From the NCBI RefSeq assembly GCF_000744815.1, contig NZ_JQMQ01000005.1:6715801-6779800 (forward strand): DNA of 64,000 nucleotides, given 5' to 3'. The translations under genes and the position numbers were made by a program. How positions within the stretch are numbered: the stretch's first letter is position 1; each line of letters opens with the position of its first letter. The notes under the pieces were generated by a model. That model ran no database searches, was not told the origin of the DNA, and saw only the letters and a list, made by a program, of their open reading frames with translations. Positions 45,247-53,272 of the stretch are shown in pieces. The stretch comes from Phaeacidiphilus oryzae TH49 (lineage in GTDB: Bacteria > Actinomycetota > Actinomycetes > Streptomycetales > Streptomycetaceae).

Positions 45247-45743
45247 CGGATCGTCAGCTGATCACCCTCACCGTCAACGGCCGCGACCACGAGCTGGCCG
45301 TCGACCCCAGGCGCACCCTCGCCGACGTGCTCCGGCACGATCTGCTGCTCACCGGTACGCACATCGGCTGCGAGCACGGGGTCTGCGGGGCCTGCACGGT
45401 GCTGCTGGACGGGCAGTCCGTCCGCAGCTGCCTGGTCTTCGCGGTGCAGGCCGAGGGCCGGGGCATCCGGACCGTCGAATCCCTCGGCGAGCCGGGCGAG
45501 TTGAGCGACCTCCAGGAGAGCTTCGCCGAGCACCACGGACTCCAGTGCGGCTTCTGCACGCCCGGATTCCTGATGCTCGCCGAGGGCTTCCTGGCCGAGA
45601 ACCCGGCGCCGAGCCGCGAGGAGATCCGCGAGACCGTCGCGGCCAACCTCTGCCGCTGCACCGGCTACCAGACGATCACCGATGCCATCGAGTCCTGCGC
45701 CGCCGCCCGGCTGGCGCGGGCCGCCGAGGGGAGCACCCTTTGA
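45243..45743 (+). CDS. Molybdenum hydroxylase 2Fe-2S subunit (CoxS-type)
   Basis: The protein has 166 residues. The plant-ferredoxin cluster uses C43, C48, C51 and C63 (GCEHGVCGACTVLLDG). The second cluster uses C102, C105, C137 and C139 (QCGFCTPG, NLCRCTGY). It relays electrons from the Mo site to FAD. The ATG overlaps the Mo-subunit stop. The first codons spell TGACGGATCGTCAG, a palindrome also seen at 26614. Confidence 0.93.
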   Translation: MTDRQLITLTVNGRDHELAVDPRRTLADVLRHDLLLTGTHIGCEHGVCGACTVLLDGQSVRSCLVFAVQAEGRGIRTVESLGEPGELSDLQESFAEHHGLQCGFCTPGFLMLAEGFLAENPAPSREEIRETVAANLCRCTGYQTITDAIESCAAARLARAAEGSTL

Positions 45744-46429
45744 TCCTCGACCACGAGACCGCCGTGGCCGCCGCGCCCGACGAGGTCTTCGACCTGATCT
45801 GCGACGCCGAACGGGTGGCCGGCTGCATGCCGGGCGCGACGCTGGAGGGGCGGGCGGGCGGCGAGAGCGGTGAGGAGGAGGCCTGGAGCGGCCGGGTGAC
45901 CGTCAAGGTCGGTCCGATCACGGCGGGTTACGCCGGCACCGTCCGCTTCCTGGAGACCGACCGGGAGCACCGGCGGCTCCGGCTCCAGGCGCGCGGCGCC
46001 GACACCCACGGCGGCGGGGACGCCGAGGCCGGGGTGGAGCTGGAGGTGGCGGAGAGCGCGGACGGGAGCGGCTCGGTGCTGCGGGTCAAGACCGACCTGG
46101 TGCTGAGCGGCCGTATCGTCCAGTTCGGCAAGGGGCCGATCCTGGCCGTCTCGGACCGGATACTCCGTCAGTTCGCCGACAACCTGGGGCGGTTGCTCTC
46201 CGCCGCGCCGACGGCGGAGGCGGGCGCGGCGGCGGGCCGGGCGCCGACCGCGGTCCGCGTTCCCGCCGCCACTGCCGCTGCCGCGCAGGCTCCGGCCCCG
46301 GCCGAACTCGACGCGCTCGGCGCCCTGTTCGGCCCGAATCTCGGCAGGTACGCCCCGATCGCCGGGGCCTTCGCCTTCGGCGTCGTCGAGGGCTGGCTGA
46401 TCTCCCGCGCCTTCGGCCGCCGTTCGTGA
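45740..46429 (+). CDS. CoxG-like SRPBCC protein with C-terminal membrane anchor
   Basis: The protein has 229 residues from a TTG at 45740 that overlaps the Fe-S stop (TTGA). CoxG domain features are DEVFDLICDAERVAGCMPGA and GRVTVKVGPITAGYAGTVRF. An Ala-rich linker follows, then a hydrophobic segment (PIAGAFAFGVVEGWLISRAF) at the end, suggesting membrane attachment. CoxG recruits CO dehydrogenase to the membrane in Oligotropha. Here it may dock the pyridine hydroxylase near the respiratory chain so that electrons go to quinone. Confidence 0.82.
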   Translation: MILDHETAVAAAPDEVFDLICDAERVAGCMPGATLEGRAGGESGEEEAWSGRVTVKVGPITAGYAGTVRFLETDREHRRLRLQARGADTHGGGDAEAGVELEVAESADGSGSVLRVKTDLVLSGRIVQFGKGPILAVSDRILRQFADNLGRLLSAAPTAEAGAAAGRAPTAVRVPAATAAAAQAPAPAELDALGALFGPNLGRYAPIAGAFAFGVVEGWLISRAFGRRS

Positions 46430-46467
46430 CCCGGAGTACGCGAAGCCCCCGGAACCAGGAGTCAGAG

Positions 46468-48009
46468 ATGCCCCAGCAAGCAGAGCCGGACCCCTCGGCG
46501 GAGATCGCCGCCACCTACCGGCGGGCCGGCTTCGGCGCCGCCGTCCGCCGCGGGCGACGGCCCGCGCTGATCGTCGTCGACCTCACCCGCGGGTTCACCG
46601 AACCCGGCTTCGCCACCGGCGCCGACCTCACCACCGAGGTCGCCGCCGCGGCCGAGCTGGTCGAGGCCGCGCACGCCGCCGGCGCGCCCGTGGTCTTCAC
46701 CGCCATCGCCTATTCGGAGGCCGAACTCGCGGGTGGCGTCGCCTGGTTGGAGAAGTCCCCGGGGATGCGCGCCCTGCGCGAGGGTGACCCCGCGGTCGAA
46801 CTCGACCCGAGGCTGCCGTACCGCCCGGGCGCCGACCATCTGATCGTCAAGAATGGCGCCTCCGCCTACGCCGGGACCGGTCTGGCCGCCCTGCTGGCCT
46901 CGCTCGGCTGCGACACCGCCGTCGTCTGCGGCGCCACCACCAGCGGCTGCGTCCGGGCCACCGCCGTGGACGCCGTGCAGTCCGGCCTCCCGGTGCTGGT
47001 CGCCGCCGCCGCGGTCGGGGACCGGGCGCGGCCGCCGCACGAGGCCGCGCTCTTCGACCTGGACGCCAAGTACGCCGACCTGGTCGGCCAGTCCGAGCTG
47101 CTGGAGTACTTCGCCGGCACCCGCGCCGCCCAGCGCCTCCTCGGCCAGCGGGCGCTGGCCGACCTCGCCGACGCGCCGGCGCGCAGCCGCTGGGTGCGCA
47201 CCGGGGACGGGCTGCGGCTGCACGTCCTCGACTACGGGCCCGCCGACGGCGCCGGAGCCCCCGACCACCGGCCCGCCGCCCTGATCCTGCCCGGCATCAC
47301 CAGCCCGGCCGTCACCTTCGACTTCGTCGCCCGCGAACTGACGGACCTGGTAAGGCCGCTGGTGCTGGACGTGCGGGGCCGCGGGCTCTCCGACGCCGGG
47401 GCGGGCTACACCCTGGAGGACTACGCGCGGGACACCGAGGAGGTGATCCGCCGACTCGGCCTGGAGCGGCCGCTGCTGGTCGGCCATTCGATGGGCGCCC
47501 GGATCGCCGCCGCGACGGCCGCCCGCGGCCGGGTGCCGGTGGCCGGCTCCGTGCTGGTCGACCCGCCGATGAGCGGGCCCGGCGGGCGCGGCCCGTACCC
47601 GACCACGCTGGCCGCCTTCCTCGGCCAGCTCGACCAGGCCCGCCGGGGGACGGACGCCGAGGAGGTGGCCCGCTCCTGGCCGCGCTGGCCGCGGCCCGAG
47701 CAGGAGCTGCGGGCCCGCTGGCTGGCGAGCTGCGACCGGGAGGCGATCGCCGCCACCCACCGCGGCTTCGAGGAGGAGGACTTCTTCGAGCTGTGGCCGT
47801 CCGTCCCCGCGCCCTGCGCACTGCTGTACGGGGAGGAGAGCCCGGTGGTGACGGCGGCGGGCGCGGCCGAGGCGGCCGCGGCCAACCCGGCGGCGCGGGT
47901 GGCCGGGGTGCCGGGGGCCGGGCACATGGTCTTCTGGGACGAGCCCGGGGCCGGTCTCGCCGCCCTGCGTGAGGCGCTGGAGAGCGTGGGAAAGTTGGCG
48001 CATGGCTGA
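46468..48009 (+). CDS. Fusion: maleamate amidohydrolase (NicF) + N-formylmaleamate deformylase (NicD)
   Basis: The protein has 513 residues, with AGGAG upstream of the ATG at 46468. Residues 1-215 are an isochorismatase-type amidase with its full triad: D38 (IVVDLTRGF), K128 (IVKNGAS) and C161 (GATTSGCVRA). Residues 240-513 are an alpha/beta hydrolase with S341 (GHSMGAR), D365 (VLVDPPMSG) and H486 (GAGHMVFWD). The S-D-H spacing of 24 and 145 residues mirrors the NicD triad S101-D125-H245. N-formylmaleamate would be deformylated by the second domain, and the resulting maleamate hydrolysed by the first. In Pseudomonas these are two proteins. Domain order is the reverse of reaction order. Confidence 0.85.
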   Translation: MPQQAEPDPSAEIAATYRRAGFGAAVRRGRRPALIVVDLTRGFTEPGFATGADLTTEVAAAAELVEAAHAAGAPVVFTAIAYSEAELAGGVAWLEKSPGMRALREGDPAVELDPRLPYRPGADHLIVKNGASAYAGTGLAALLASLGCDTAVVCGATTSGCVRATAVDAVQSGLPVLVAAAAVGDRARPPHEAALFDLDAKYADLVGQSELLEYFAGTRAAQRLLGQRALADLADAPARSRWVRTGDGLRLHVLDYGPADGAGAPDHRPAALILPGITSPAVTFDFVARELTDLVRPLVLDVRGRGLSDAGAGYTLEDYARDTEEVIRRLGLERPLLVGHSMGARIAAATAARGRVPVAGSVLVDPPMSGPGGRGPYPTTLAAFLGQLDQARRGTDAEEVARSWPRWPRPEQELRARWLASCDREAIAATHRGFEEEDFFELWPSVPAPCALLYGEESPVVTAAGAAEAAAANPAARVAGVPGAGHMVFWDEPGAGLAALREALESVGKLAHG

Positions 48010-48496
48010 CCATGCACCCGCTGACTCCCCGTCCACCGCCGCCCCCCGCTCCCGCGCGCCCGAGGTGCCGGCGCAGCTGGCCGACGCGCCCGGCTTCCTG
48101 GCCCGCCGGCTCTACCAGGCCTATCTCGCGGTGTGGGTGCGGCATGTGGACTCGGCGCTGACCGGTCCGCAGTTCGCCGTACTCCAGCTCGCGGAGGCCA
48201 ACCCGGGTTCGGACCAGCGGTCCATCGCGGCCCTCGCCGCGCTCGACAACTCCACCATGACGGATGTGGCCCGCCGCCTGGAGGGGCGCGGGCTGCTGGA
48301 CCGCAGAAGCGATCCGGCGGACGGACGGCGGAAGATCATCTCGCCGACCGAGCGCGGCCTCGAAGTGCTGCGCACGGCCAATCGGCACGCCCGCGAACTC
48401 GACGAACTCCTTCTCAAGCCGTACCCCACCGACAGGCGCGCCGAGCTGGTCCGCGAGCTCCAGGCGCTCGCCGACCACTGGGAAGGCCTGACCTGA
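48002..48496 (+). CDS. MarR family transcriptional regulator (NicR-like)
   Basis: The protein has 164 residues from the ATG at 48002, overlapping the fusion gene by eight bases. The winged helix includes QRSIAALAALDNSTMTDVARRLEGRGLLDRR followed by the wing DPADGRRKIISPT. In Pseudomonas the MarR protein NicR represses the nic genes and responds to 6-hydroxynicotinate. Being inside the operon suggests autoregulation, possibly at 37871-37885. Confidence 0.85.
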   Translation: MADHAPADSPSTAAPRSRAPEVPAQLADAPGFLARRLYQAYLAVWVRHVDSALTGPQFAVLQLAEANPGSDQRSIAALAALDNSTMTDVARRLEGRGLLDRRSDPADGRRKIISPTERGLEVLRTANRHARELDELLLKPYPTDRRAELVRELQALADHWEGLT

Positions 48497-48527
48497 CACC
48501 CCGCGACACCCCGCCTCGGAGGCGTAA

Positions 48528-49319
48528 GTGACCACCCATCACATCGGGATGATCGTCCCCAGCTCCAACCTGACCATGGAGACCGAACTGCCCCGGATGC
48601 TGCGGGCGCGCGAGACCCGGCAGCCGGAGGACCGGTTCGTGCTGCACAGCAGCCGGATGCGGATGAAGCAGGTGACGCCCGAGCAGCTGCGGGCGATGAA
48701 CGAGCAGACCGAGCGGGCCGCGGCGGAGCTGGCCGACGCCCGGCCGGACGCGGTGGCCACCGCCTGCCTGGTCGCCATCATGGCGCAGGGGCCCGGCCAC
48801 CACTGCACGGCGGAACGGCAGATCGCCGAGGTGCTGCGGGCCGAGGGCGCGGAGGCGCCGGTCGTCTCCAGCGCGGGCGCGCTGCTGGACGGGATCGCCG
48901 CGCTGGGCGCGCGCCGGGTGGCGGTGATCACCCCGTACCTCAAGCCGCTCACCGCCAAGGTGGTCGAGTACATCGAGGACGCCGGTACGGAGGTCGTCGA
49001 CGCGCTGAGCCTGGAGGTCGCCGACAACCTCGAGGTCGGCCGGCTGGACCCGCAGGACCTGACCGGGCACTGGCGCCGCCTCGACCTCTCGCGCGCGGAC
49101 GCGCTGGTGATCTCCGCCTGCGTCCAGATGCCCTCGCTCGCCGCGATCCCGGCGGTCGAGGCCGCCTGCGGCCTGCCGGTCCTCTCCGCGGCGACGGCCA
49201 CCACCTACCGCCTGCTCGCCGAACTCGGCCTCGACCCGACCGTCCCGGACGCCGGCCGCCTGCTGTCCGGCGACCTCCCGGCGGCCCGGAGGCCGACGCC
49301 GGCCTCTCGGGTCAGCTGA
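48528..49319 (+). CDS. nicE: Maleate cis-trans isomerase (NicE-like)
   Basis: The protein has 263 residues from a GTG at 48528. It belongs to the Asp/Glu racemase superfamily. The two active-site cysteines are C80 (ATACLVAIM) and C198 (SACVQMPSL), the positions expected for maleate isomerases. IVPSSNLTMETELPRM is a family signature. It converts maleate to fumarate, the last step into the TCA cycle. It closes the operon, and its stop lies within the palindrome shared with the next gene. Confidence 0.9.
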   Translation: MTTHHIGMIVPSSNLTMETELPRMLRARETRQPEDRFVLHSSRMRMKQVTPEQLRAMNEQTERAAAELADARPDAVATACLVAIMAQGPGHHCTAERQIAEVLRAEGAEAPVVSSAGALLDGIAALGARRVAVITPYLKPLTAKVVEYIEDAGTEVVDALSLEVADNLEVGRLDPQDLTGHWRRLDLSRADALVISACVQMPSLAAIPAVEAACGLPVLSAATATTYRLLAELGLDPTVPDAGRLLSGDLPAARRPTPASRVS

Positions 49320-49338
49320 CGGTCAGCTGACGGAGAGG
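49303..49338. terminator. Bidirectional terminator built from two GTCAGCTGAC palindromes
   Basis: GTCAGCTGAC occurs at 49311-49320 and again at 49322-49331. CCTCTC/GAGAGG flanks (49303-49308 and 49333-49338) extend the stem to near-complete symmetry over 36 bp. It contains the stop codons of both convergent genes (nicE and the uracil-DNA glycosylase), which are separated by only three bases. Confidence 0.7.
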
Positions 49339-50069
49339 TCCGCCGATCGCGCGGCGGCGGTCAGGACCTCGCGGAGCATGGCCGGGGTGAGGCGGCCGGT
49401 GAAGGTGTTCTGCTGGCTGACGTGGTAGCAGCCGTAGACGTGCAGCGGGGGTTCGGCCGGGTCCATGGCGCGGAGTTCGACGCGCGCGCCGTGGCCGAAC
49501 CGCGGGCGCGGGCGCGGGATCTCCCAGCGGCGGGCGGCCGCGAGCACCGGGAAGAGCGCCTGCCAGCCGAAGCCGCCGAGGACGACGATCGACCGCAGGG
49601 TCGGTTGCAGCAGCTGGAGTTCGCGGGCCAGCCACGGGCGGCAGGTGTCCCGTTCGGCGGGGGTGGGGCGGTTGTCCGGCGGGGCGCAGTGCACCGGTGA
49701 GGTGACGCGGACGCCGTGCAGCCGCAGGCCGTCGTCGGCGCGGACGGCGGTGGGCCGGCTGGCCAGGCCGAGCGCGTGGAGGGCGGCGTAGAGGACGTCG
49801 CCGGAACGGTCGCCGGTGAACATCCGGCCGGTGCGGTTGGCGCCGTGTGCGGCCGGGGCGAGGCCGACGATCAGCAGCGAGGCGTCGACCGGCCCGAAGC
49901 CGGGGACCGGGCGGGCCCAGTACTCCCAGTCCGCGAAGCCGCGCCGGCGCACTCGGCCGATGTGCTCGCGCCACTCCACCAGCCGCGGACAGGCGCGGCA
50001 GTCGATCAGCCGCGCGTCCAGCTGGGCGATGCTGTGCGCCTCCGCGCTCTCCTCCTGTGGGGACTCCAT
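49323..50069 (-). CDS. Uracil-DNA glycosylase, family 5 (UDGb-like)
   Basis: The protein has 248 residues from the ATG at 50069. GLAPAAHGANRTGRMFTGDRSGD is the family 5 motif 1, lacking the catalytic Asp/Asn of other UDG families. The later CYHVSQQN is motif 2. Cysteines in DCRACPRL, PVHCAPP and DTCRPWL would bind a 4Fe-4S cluster. UDGb removes uracil and other deaminated bases, a relevant repair role in a GC-rich genome. Confidence 0.88.
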   Translation of the reverse strand: MESPQEESAEAHSIAQLDARLIDCRACPRLVEWREHIGRVRRRGFADWEYWARPVPGFGPVDASLLIVGLAPAAHGANRTGRMFTGDRSGDVLYAALHALGLASRPTAVRADDGLRLHGVRVTSPVHCAPPDNRPTPAERDTCRPWLARELQLLQPTLRSIVVLGGFGWQALFPVLAAARRWEIPRPRPRFGHGARVELRAMDPAEPPLHVYGCYHVSQQNTFTGRLTPAMLREVLTAAARSADLSVS

Positions 50070-50182
50070 GGCTCCATCCTGCCTCGTGGCCGCGTCCGTC
50101 CGCCCGCCCCCGCGTCGCCCGCGCGCCCGCCCGCCGGCCGGCGGTTGCGGCCCGGTCGCCCCCTCCGGGTGCCGGGCCGGGG

Positions 50183-50308
50183 ATGTACTTCGTCGGCGCG
50201 ATCCTCGCCCATCTGCGGGTCGGCTCCCGCGACATCGTGGGCGGGACCGTCTTCCTGCTGACGGCCGCCGCCGTCCTCGCCCTGAACCTTCTCGCCAACG
50301 GCGGCTGA
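50183..50308 (+). pseudogene. C-terminal remnant of a DoxX-like membrane protein
   Basis: An open stretch of 41 codons (MYFVGAILAHLRVGSRDIVG, then a final hydrophobic helix) resembles the last third of small DoxX-like proteins. The first helices are missing; only about 110 bases separate it from the neighbouring gene start. Probably a truncated leftover. Confidence 0.5.
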
Positions 50309-50450
50309 CGAAAGCCTGCGGGGGCCTGGGGGTCTGGGGTCCTTGGGTCCAGGGATCCCCCGAAAGGGTCTGCCGCCGTGACCTGACCCGCGGCGAGGTC
50401 GTTTGGATCACGACCGGCCGACCCGGGCGGGTGGCGGTGAGGGAGGATCC

Positions 50451-50651
50451 ATGGCAACCGCGGCACCCGCGTCCGCGCTGGTCGTCCTGGTCGTCGCCGC
50501 GGGGCTGGGCCTCGCCGCCGGCGTGACGGTGGCGGTCCGCACCGGCGGCGGCCGCCTCGTCCGCAGGCCCCGCCCGGTCGGGTCCGGCCGCTGCGCCGCC
50601 GCGCCCGTCGACCGGCCGGCGGCGGCGACCGGTGAGACCGTCCGTACCTGA
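50451..50651 (+). CDS. Small single-helix protein
   Basis: The protein has 66 residues. The ATG at 50451 has GGGAGG at good spacing. One hydrophobic helix (ALVVLVVAAGLGLAAGVTVAV) is followed by an Arg/Pro-rich tail. I recognise no family. The good ribosome-binding site is the main support for calling it a gene. Confidence 0.45.
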   Translation: MATAAPASALVVLVVAAGLGLAAGVTVAVRTGGGRLVRRPRPVGSGRCAAAPVDRPAAATGETVRT

Positions 50652-50710
50652 GCGGCGGCCCGCCCGTGCTTGACTCTGACACCGTGTGAGGCGGTGGAGT
50701 CGGGGGCGTC

Positions 50711-51616
50711 ATGTTGAGTATCGGAGACGTCGCCCGCTACGGCCGTGTCTCGGTCCGGATGCTGCGTCACTACGACGCCACCGGGCTGCTGCGCCCGGCC
50801 CGGGTCGACCCCGTCAGCGGCTACCGCTTCTACGCGGCCGGTCAACTCGCCCGGCTGAACCGGGTGATCGCGCTCAAGGAGCTCGGCTTCACCCTCGCCC
50901 AGGTGCGGGCGATCGTGGACGAGGCGGTCGGCACCGAGGAGCTGCACGGCATGCTGCGCCTGCGCAGGGCCGAGCTGGCGGAGGCGATGGCCACCGCCGA
51001 GGCGCGGCTGACGCAGGTCGAGGCGAGGATCCGAGCGATCGAGAGCGAGGGGCGCATGCCCGACCAAGACATCGTCATCAAGAGGATCCCACCCGTCCGG
51101 GTGGCGGAGCTGACCGCGACCGCCGCGAGCTACGACCCGCGGCACATCAGCCCGGTCATCCAGCCGCTCTACCGCGAGCTGTTCGCACGGCTGGCGGCGG
51201 CCGGAGTGCAGCCGTCCGGGCCGGGGATCGCGTACTACGAGAACGCGCCGGGGGAGGGCGAAGCAGCGGAGGGCGAAGGCGCCGGCGAGGGCCGGGTCCG
51301 GATCCACGCCGCCGTCACCGTGCCCGGCTCCGTGCCGCTGCGGCACGACGCGCACGACGGGCACGACGGGGATGACGGAAGCAGCGTGGGCGGCGGCGGG
51401 TTTCGCGTCCTCGACCTGCCTGCCGTGGAGGAGGCGGCGACCATCGTCCACCGCGGCTCGATGGACGCCGTCCTCCCCACCGTGCAGGCGCTGGCCCGCT
51501 GGCTGGACGCCGGTGGCTATCGCTGGACGGCCCACGCCCGCGAGGTCGGCCTCGCGTGCCCGGAGGACCGCGAGGAGTGGGTGACGGAGCTGCAGGTGCC
51601 GATCGCCCCGATCTGA
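50711..51616 (+). CDS. MerR family regulator with GyrI-like effector domain
   Basis: The protein has 301 residues. The N-terminal MerR HTH and wing are clear (SIGDVARYGRVSVRMLRHYDATGLLRP). They are followed by a long coiled coil (residues 80-115) and a GyrI/BmrR-type ligand domain from about 125 onward (IKRIPPVRVAELTAT). This class activates drug-efflux or stress genes on binding lipophilic cations. A Gly/Glu- and His/Asp-rich insertion (HDAHDGHDGDDGSS) sits inside the effector domain. No efflux gene is adjacent except the CDF exporter on the opposite strand. Confidence 0.88.
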   Translation: MLSIGDVARYGRVSVRMLRHYDATGLLRPARVDPVSGYRFYAAGQLARLNRVIALKELGFTLAQVRAIVDEAVGTEELHGMLRLRRAELAEAMATAEARLTQVEARIRAIESEGRMPDQDIVIKRIPPVRVAELTATAASYDPRHISPVIQPLYRELFARLAAAGVQPSGPGIAYYENAPGEGEAAEGEGAGEGRVRIHAAVTVPGSVPLRHDAHDGHDGDDGSSVGGGGFRVLDLPAVEEAATIVHRGSMDAVLPTVQALARWLDAGGYRWTAHAREVGLACPEDREEWVTELQVPIAPI

Positions 51617-51648
51617 ACGCTCAGACGTTCGGGCTCAGGACCGTTCAG
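51613..51648. terminator. Hairpin between convergent merR and CDF genes
   Basis: CTGAACG (51613-51619) and CGTTCAG (51642-51648) pair perfectly. An alternative inner stem, GAACG/CGTTC, uses 51615-51619 and 51626-51630. Both stop codons are within it. Confidence 0.5.
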
Positions 51649-52712
51649 GCCACAGCGGTGTGGTGGGAGAGGCCGGCGTGGGCGTCGGGGGCGTTCCGCG
51701 TCTCGGGGAGGTGGTCGGTGTGGACGGTGGCGGCGGTCAGCCGGGGGACGGCGTGGATCAGGGCGTGTTCGGCGGAGACGGCCAGGGCGTGTGCGCTCAC
51801 CACCGTCAGGTGCGGTTCGACCACGATGTCCGCCTCGGCGCGCAGCGCGTGGCCGATCCAGCGCATCCGCACCTGGCCGATCCCGAGCACGCCGTCGACC
51901 TCGCGGAGCGCCGCCTCGGCCGCGTCCACCAGCGCCGGGTCGACGGAGTCCATCAGCCGGCGGAAGACCTCCCGGGCGGCGCCCTTCAGCACCATCAGGA
52001 TCGCGGCCGTGATCAGCAGCCCGACCACCGGGTCCGCCCAGCGCCAGCCGAGGGCGGCGCCGCCGGCGCCGAGCAGCACGGCCAGTGAGGTGAACCCGTC
52101 GGTGCGGGCGTGGAGCCCGTCGGCGACCAGGGCGGCGGAGCCGATCCGCCGTCCGGTCCGGATGCGGTAGCGGGCGACCCACTCGTTGCCGGCGAAGCCG
52201 GTCAGCGCCGCTGCCGCGACCGCCCAGAGGTGGCTGACCGGCTGGGGGTCGAGCAACCGGGCCACGGCCTGGTAGCCGGCGAGCGCCGAGGAGGCGGCGA
52301 TGGTCAGCACGATCGCGATCCCGGCGAGGTCCTCGGCCCGGCCGTAGCCGTAGGTGTAGCGGCGGTTGGCCGCGCGGCGGCCGAGGAGGAAGGCGAGGCC
52401 GAGCGGCAGCGCGGTGAGGGCGTCGGCGGCGTTGTGGATGGTGTCGCCGAGCAGTGCGACCGAGCCGGAGAGGGTGACGATCGCGGCCTCCACGAGGGTG
52501 GTCAGACCGAGGATCCCGAACGACAGCCACAGCGTCCGCATGCCCTCGCGGGAGGCGGTGACGGCGGAGTCGACCTTGTCCATCGCCTCGTGGCTGTGCG
52601 GGGTGAGGGCGTGGGCGAGCCGATGGCGTATCCGGGCCCGGCGGGACGGCCGGGGGTGGTGGTGATGCCCGTGCTCATGCCCGTGCTCGTGGGGGTGGGA
52701 GTGCTCGCTCAC
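51645..52712 (-). CDS. Cation diffusion facilitator (zinc/divalent metal exporter)
   Basis: The protein has 355 residues. A His-rich N-terminal tail (HPHEHGHEHGHHHH) binds metal. Six helices follow with the two CDF metal motifs, DTIHNAADALT (helix 2) and HARTDGFTSL (helix 5), and the cytoplasmic metallochaperone-like C-domain begins near VDPALVDAAEAAL. It exports zinc or a similar metal by proton exchange. The divergent ArsR sensor gene 58 bases away probably controls it. Confidence 0.92.
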   Translation of the reverse strand: MSEHSHPHEHGHEHGHHHHPRPSRRARIRHRLAHALTPHSHEAMDKVDSAVTASREGMRTLWLSFGILGLTTLVEAAIVTLSGSVALLGDTIHNAADALTALPLGLAFLLGRRAANRRYTYGYGRAEDLAGIAIVLTIAASSALAGYQAVARLLDPQPVSHLWAVAAAALTGFAGNEWVARYRIRTGRRIGSAALVADGLHARTDGFTSLAVLLGAGGAALGWRWADPVVGLLITAAILMVLKGAAREVFRRLMDSVDPALVDAAEAALREVDGVLGIGQVRMRWIGHALRAEADIVVEPHLTVVSAHALAVSAEHALIHAVPRLTAATVHTDHLPETRNAPDAHAGLSHHTAVA

Positions 52713-52764
52713 GGTGGACGCCCTTCGGACTGGACTGGACTCGGCCTGCTGCCTCCCCCATTAT

Positions 52765-52780
52765 GTGCGTATGAACGCAC
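52765..52780. promoter_or_regulatory. ArsR-type operator over the arsR start codon
   Basis: GTGCGTATGAACGCAC is a perfect GTGCGT-N4-ACGCAC palindrome. The four central bases include the ATG of the ArsR gene. It lies between that gene and the divergent metal exporter. Confidence 0.6.
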
Positions 52781-53139
52781 GCATGCACCTATCAACTGCG
52801 CATGCCTCGCAGGAGCACAAGGACGGCGGCGAGCCCGGAGAGCGCCTCGCCGTGGCGGTGGAGGTGCTCGGACTCCTCGCCGACCGCACCCGGCTCGCCC
52901 TCCTGCTGCGGCTCGGTGAAGGCGAGGCCGACGTCGGCACCCTCACCGAGGCCTCGGGGGCGAGCCGTACCTCGGTGAGCCAGCACCTCGCCAGATTGCG
53001 GCTGGCCGGGATGGTCGGCACCCGCAAGGACGGTCGCCGGGTCGTCTACTCCCTCCGCCACGGCCACCTCCGCCGCCTGGTCGACGAGGCCCTCAACGTC
53101 GCCGACCACCAGCTCCGCCGGCTTCCGCCGCACGACTGA
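52771..53139 (+). CDS. ArsR/SmtB family metal-responsive repressor
   Basis: The protein has 122 residues from the ATG at 52771; a second in-frame ATG is at 52783. The winged HTH reads VGTLTEASGASRTSVSQHLARLRLAGMV with the wing TRKDGRRVVYSLR. The C-terminus has His/Asp residues (HGHLRRLVDEALNVADHQ) placed like the alpha-5 zinc site of SmtB/CzrA. It probably derepresses the CDF exporter when zinc binds. Confidence 0.9.
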   Translation: MNARMHLSTAHASQEHKDGGEPGERLAVAVEVLGLLADRTRLALLLRLGEGEADVGTLTEASGASRTSVSQHLARLRLAGMVGTRKDGRRVVYSLRHGHLRRLVDEALNVADHQLRRLPPHD

Positions 53140-53272
53140 CCTCCGGTTGCGCGGTTCGCGTCGAATTACGGTGCGGAATTCGTGAGCTGTTCTTGAGGAA
53201 ACGGTCGTTATCCGGCTCGTAGTAGCCTGGCGAATCTGCTCCGGCCGGGAGTACGAGTCGATCCAGGAAGGT

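Noticed and set aside
42853-46429. Carbon monoxide dehydrogenase coxMLSG
   Set aside because: The large subunit has APYRGVSR instead of the Cu-binding AYRCSFR motif, and the neighbours are nicotinate genes.
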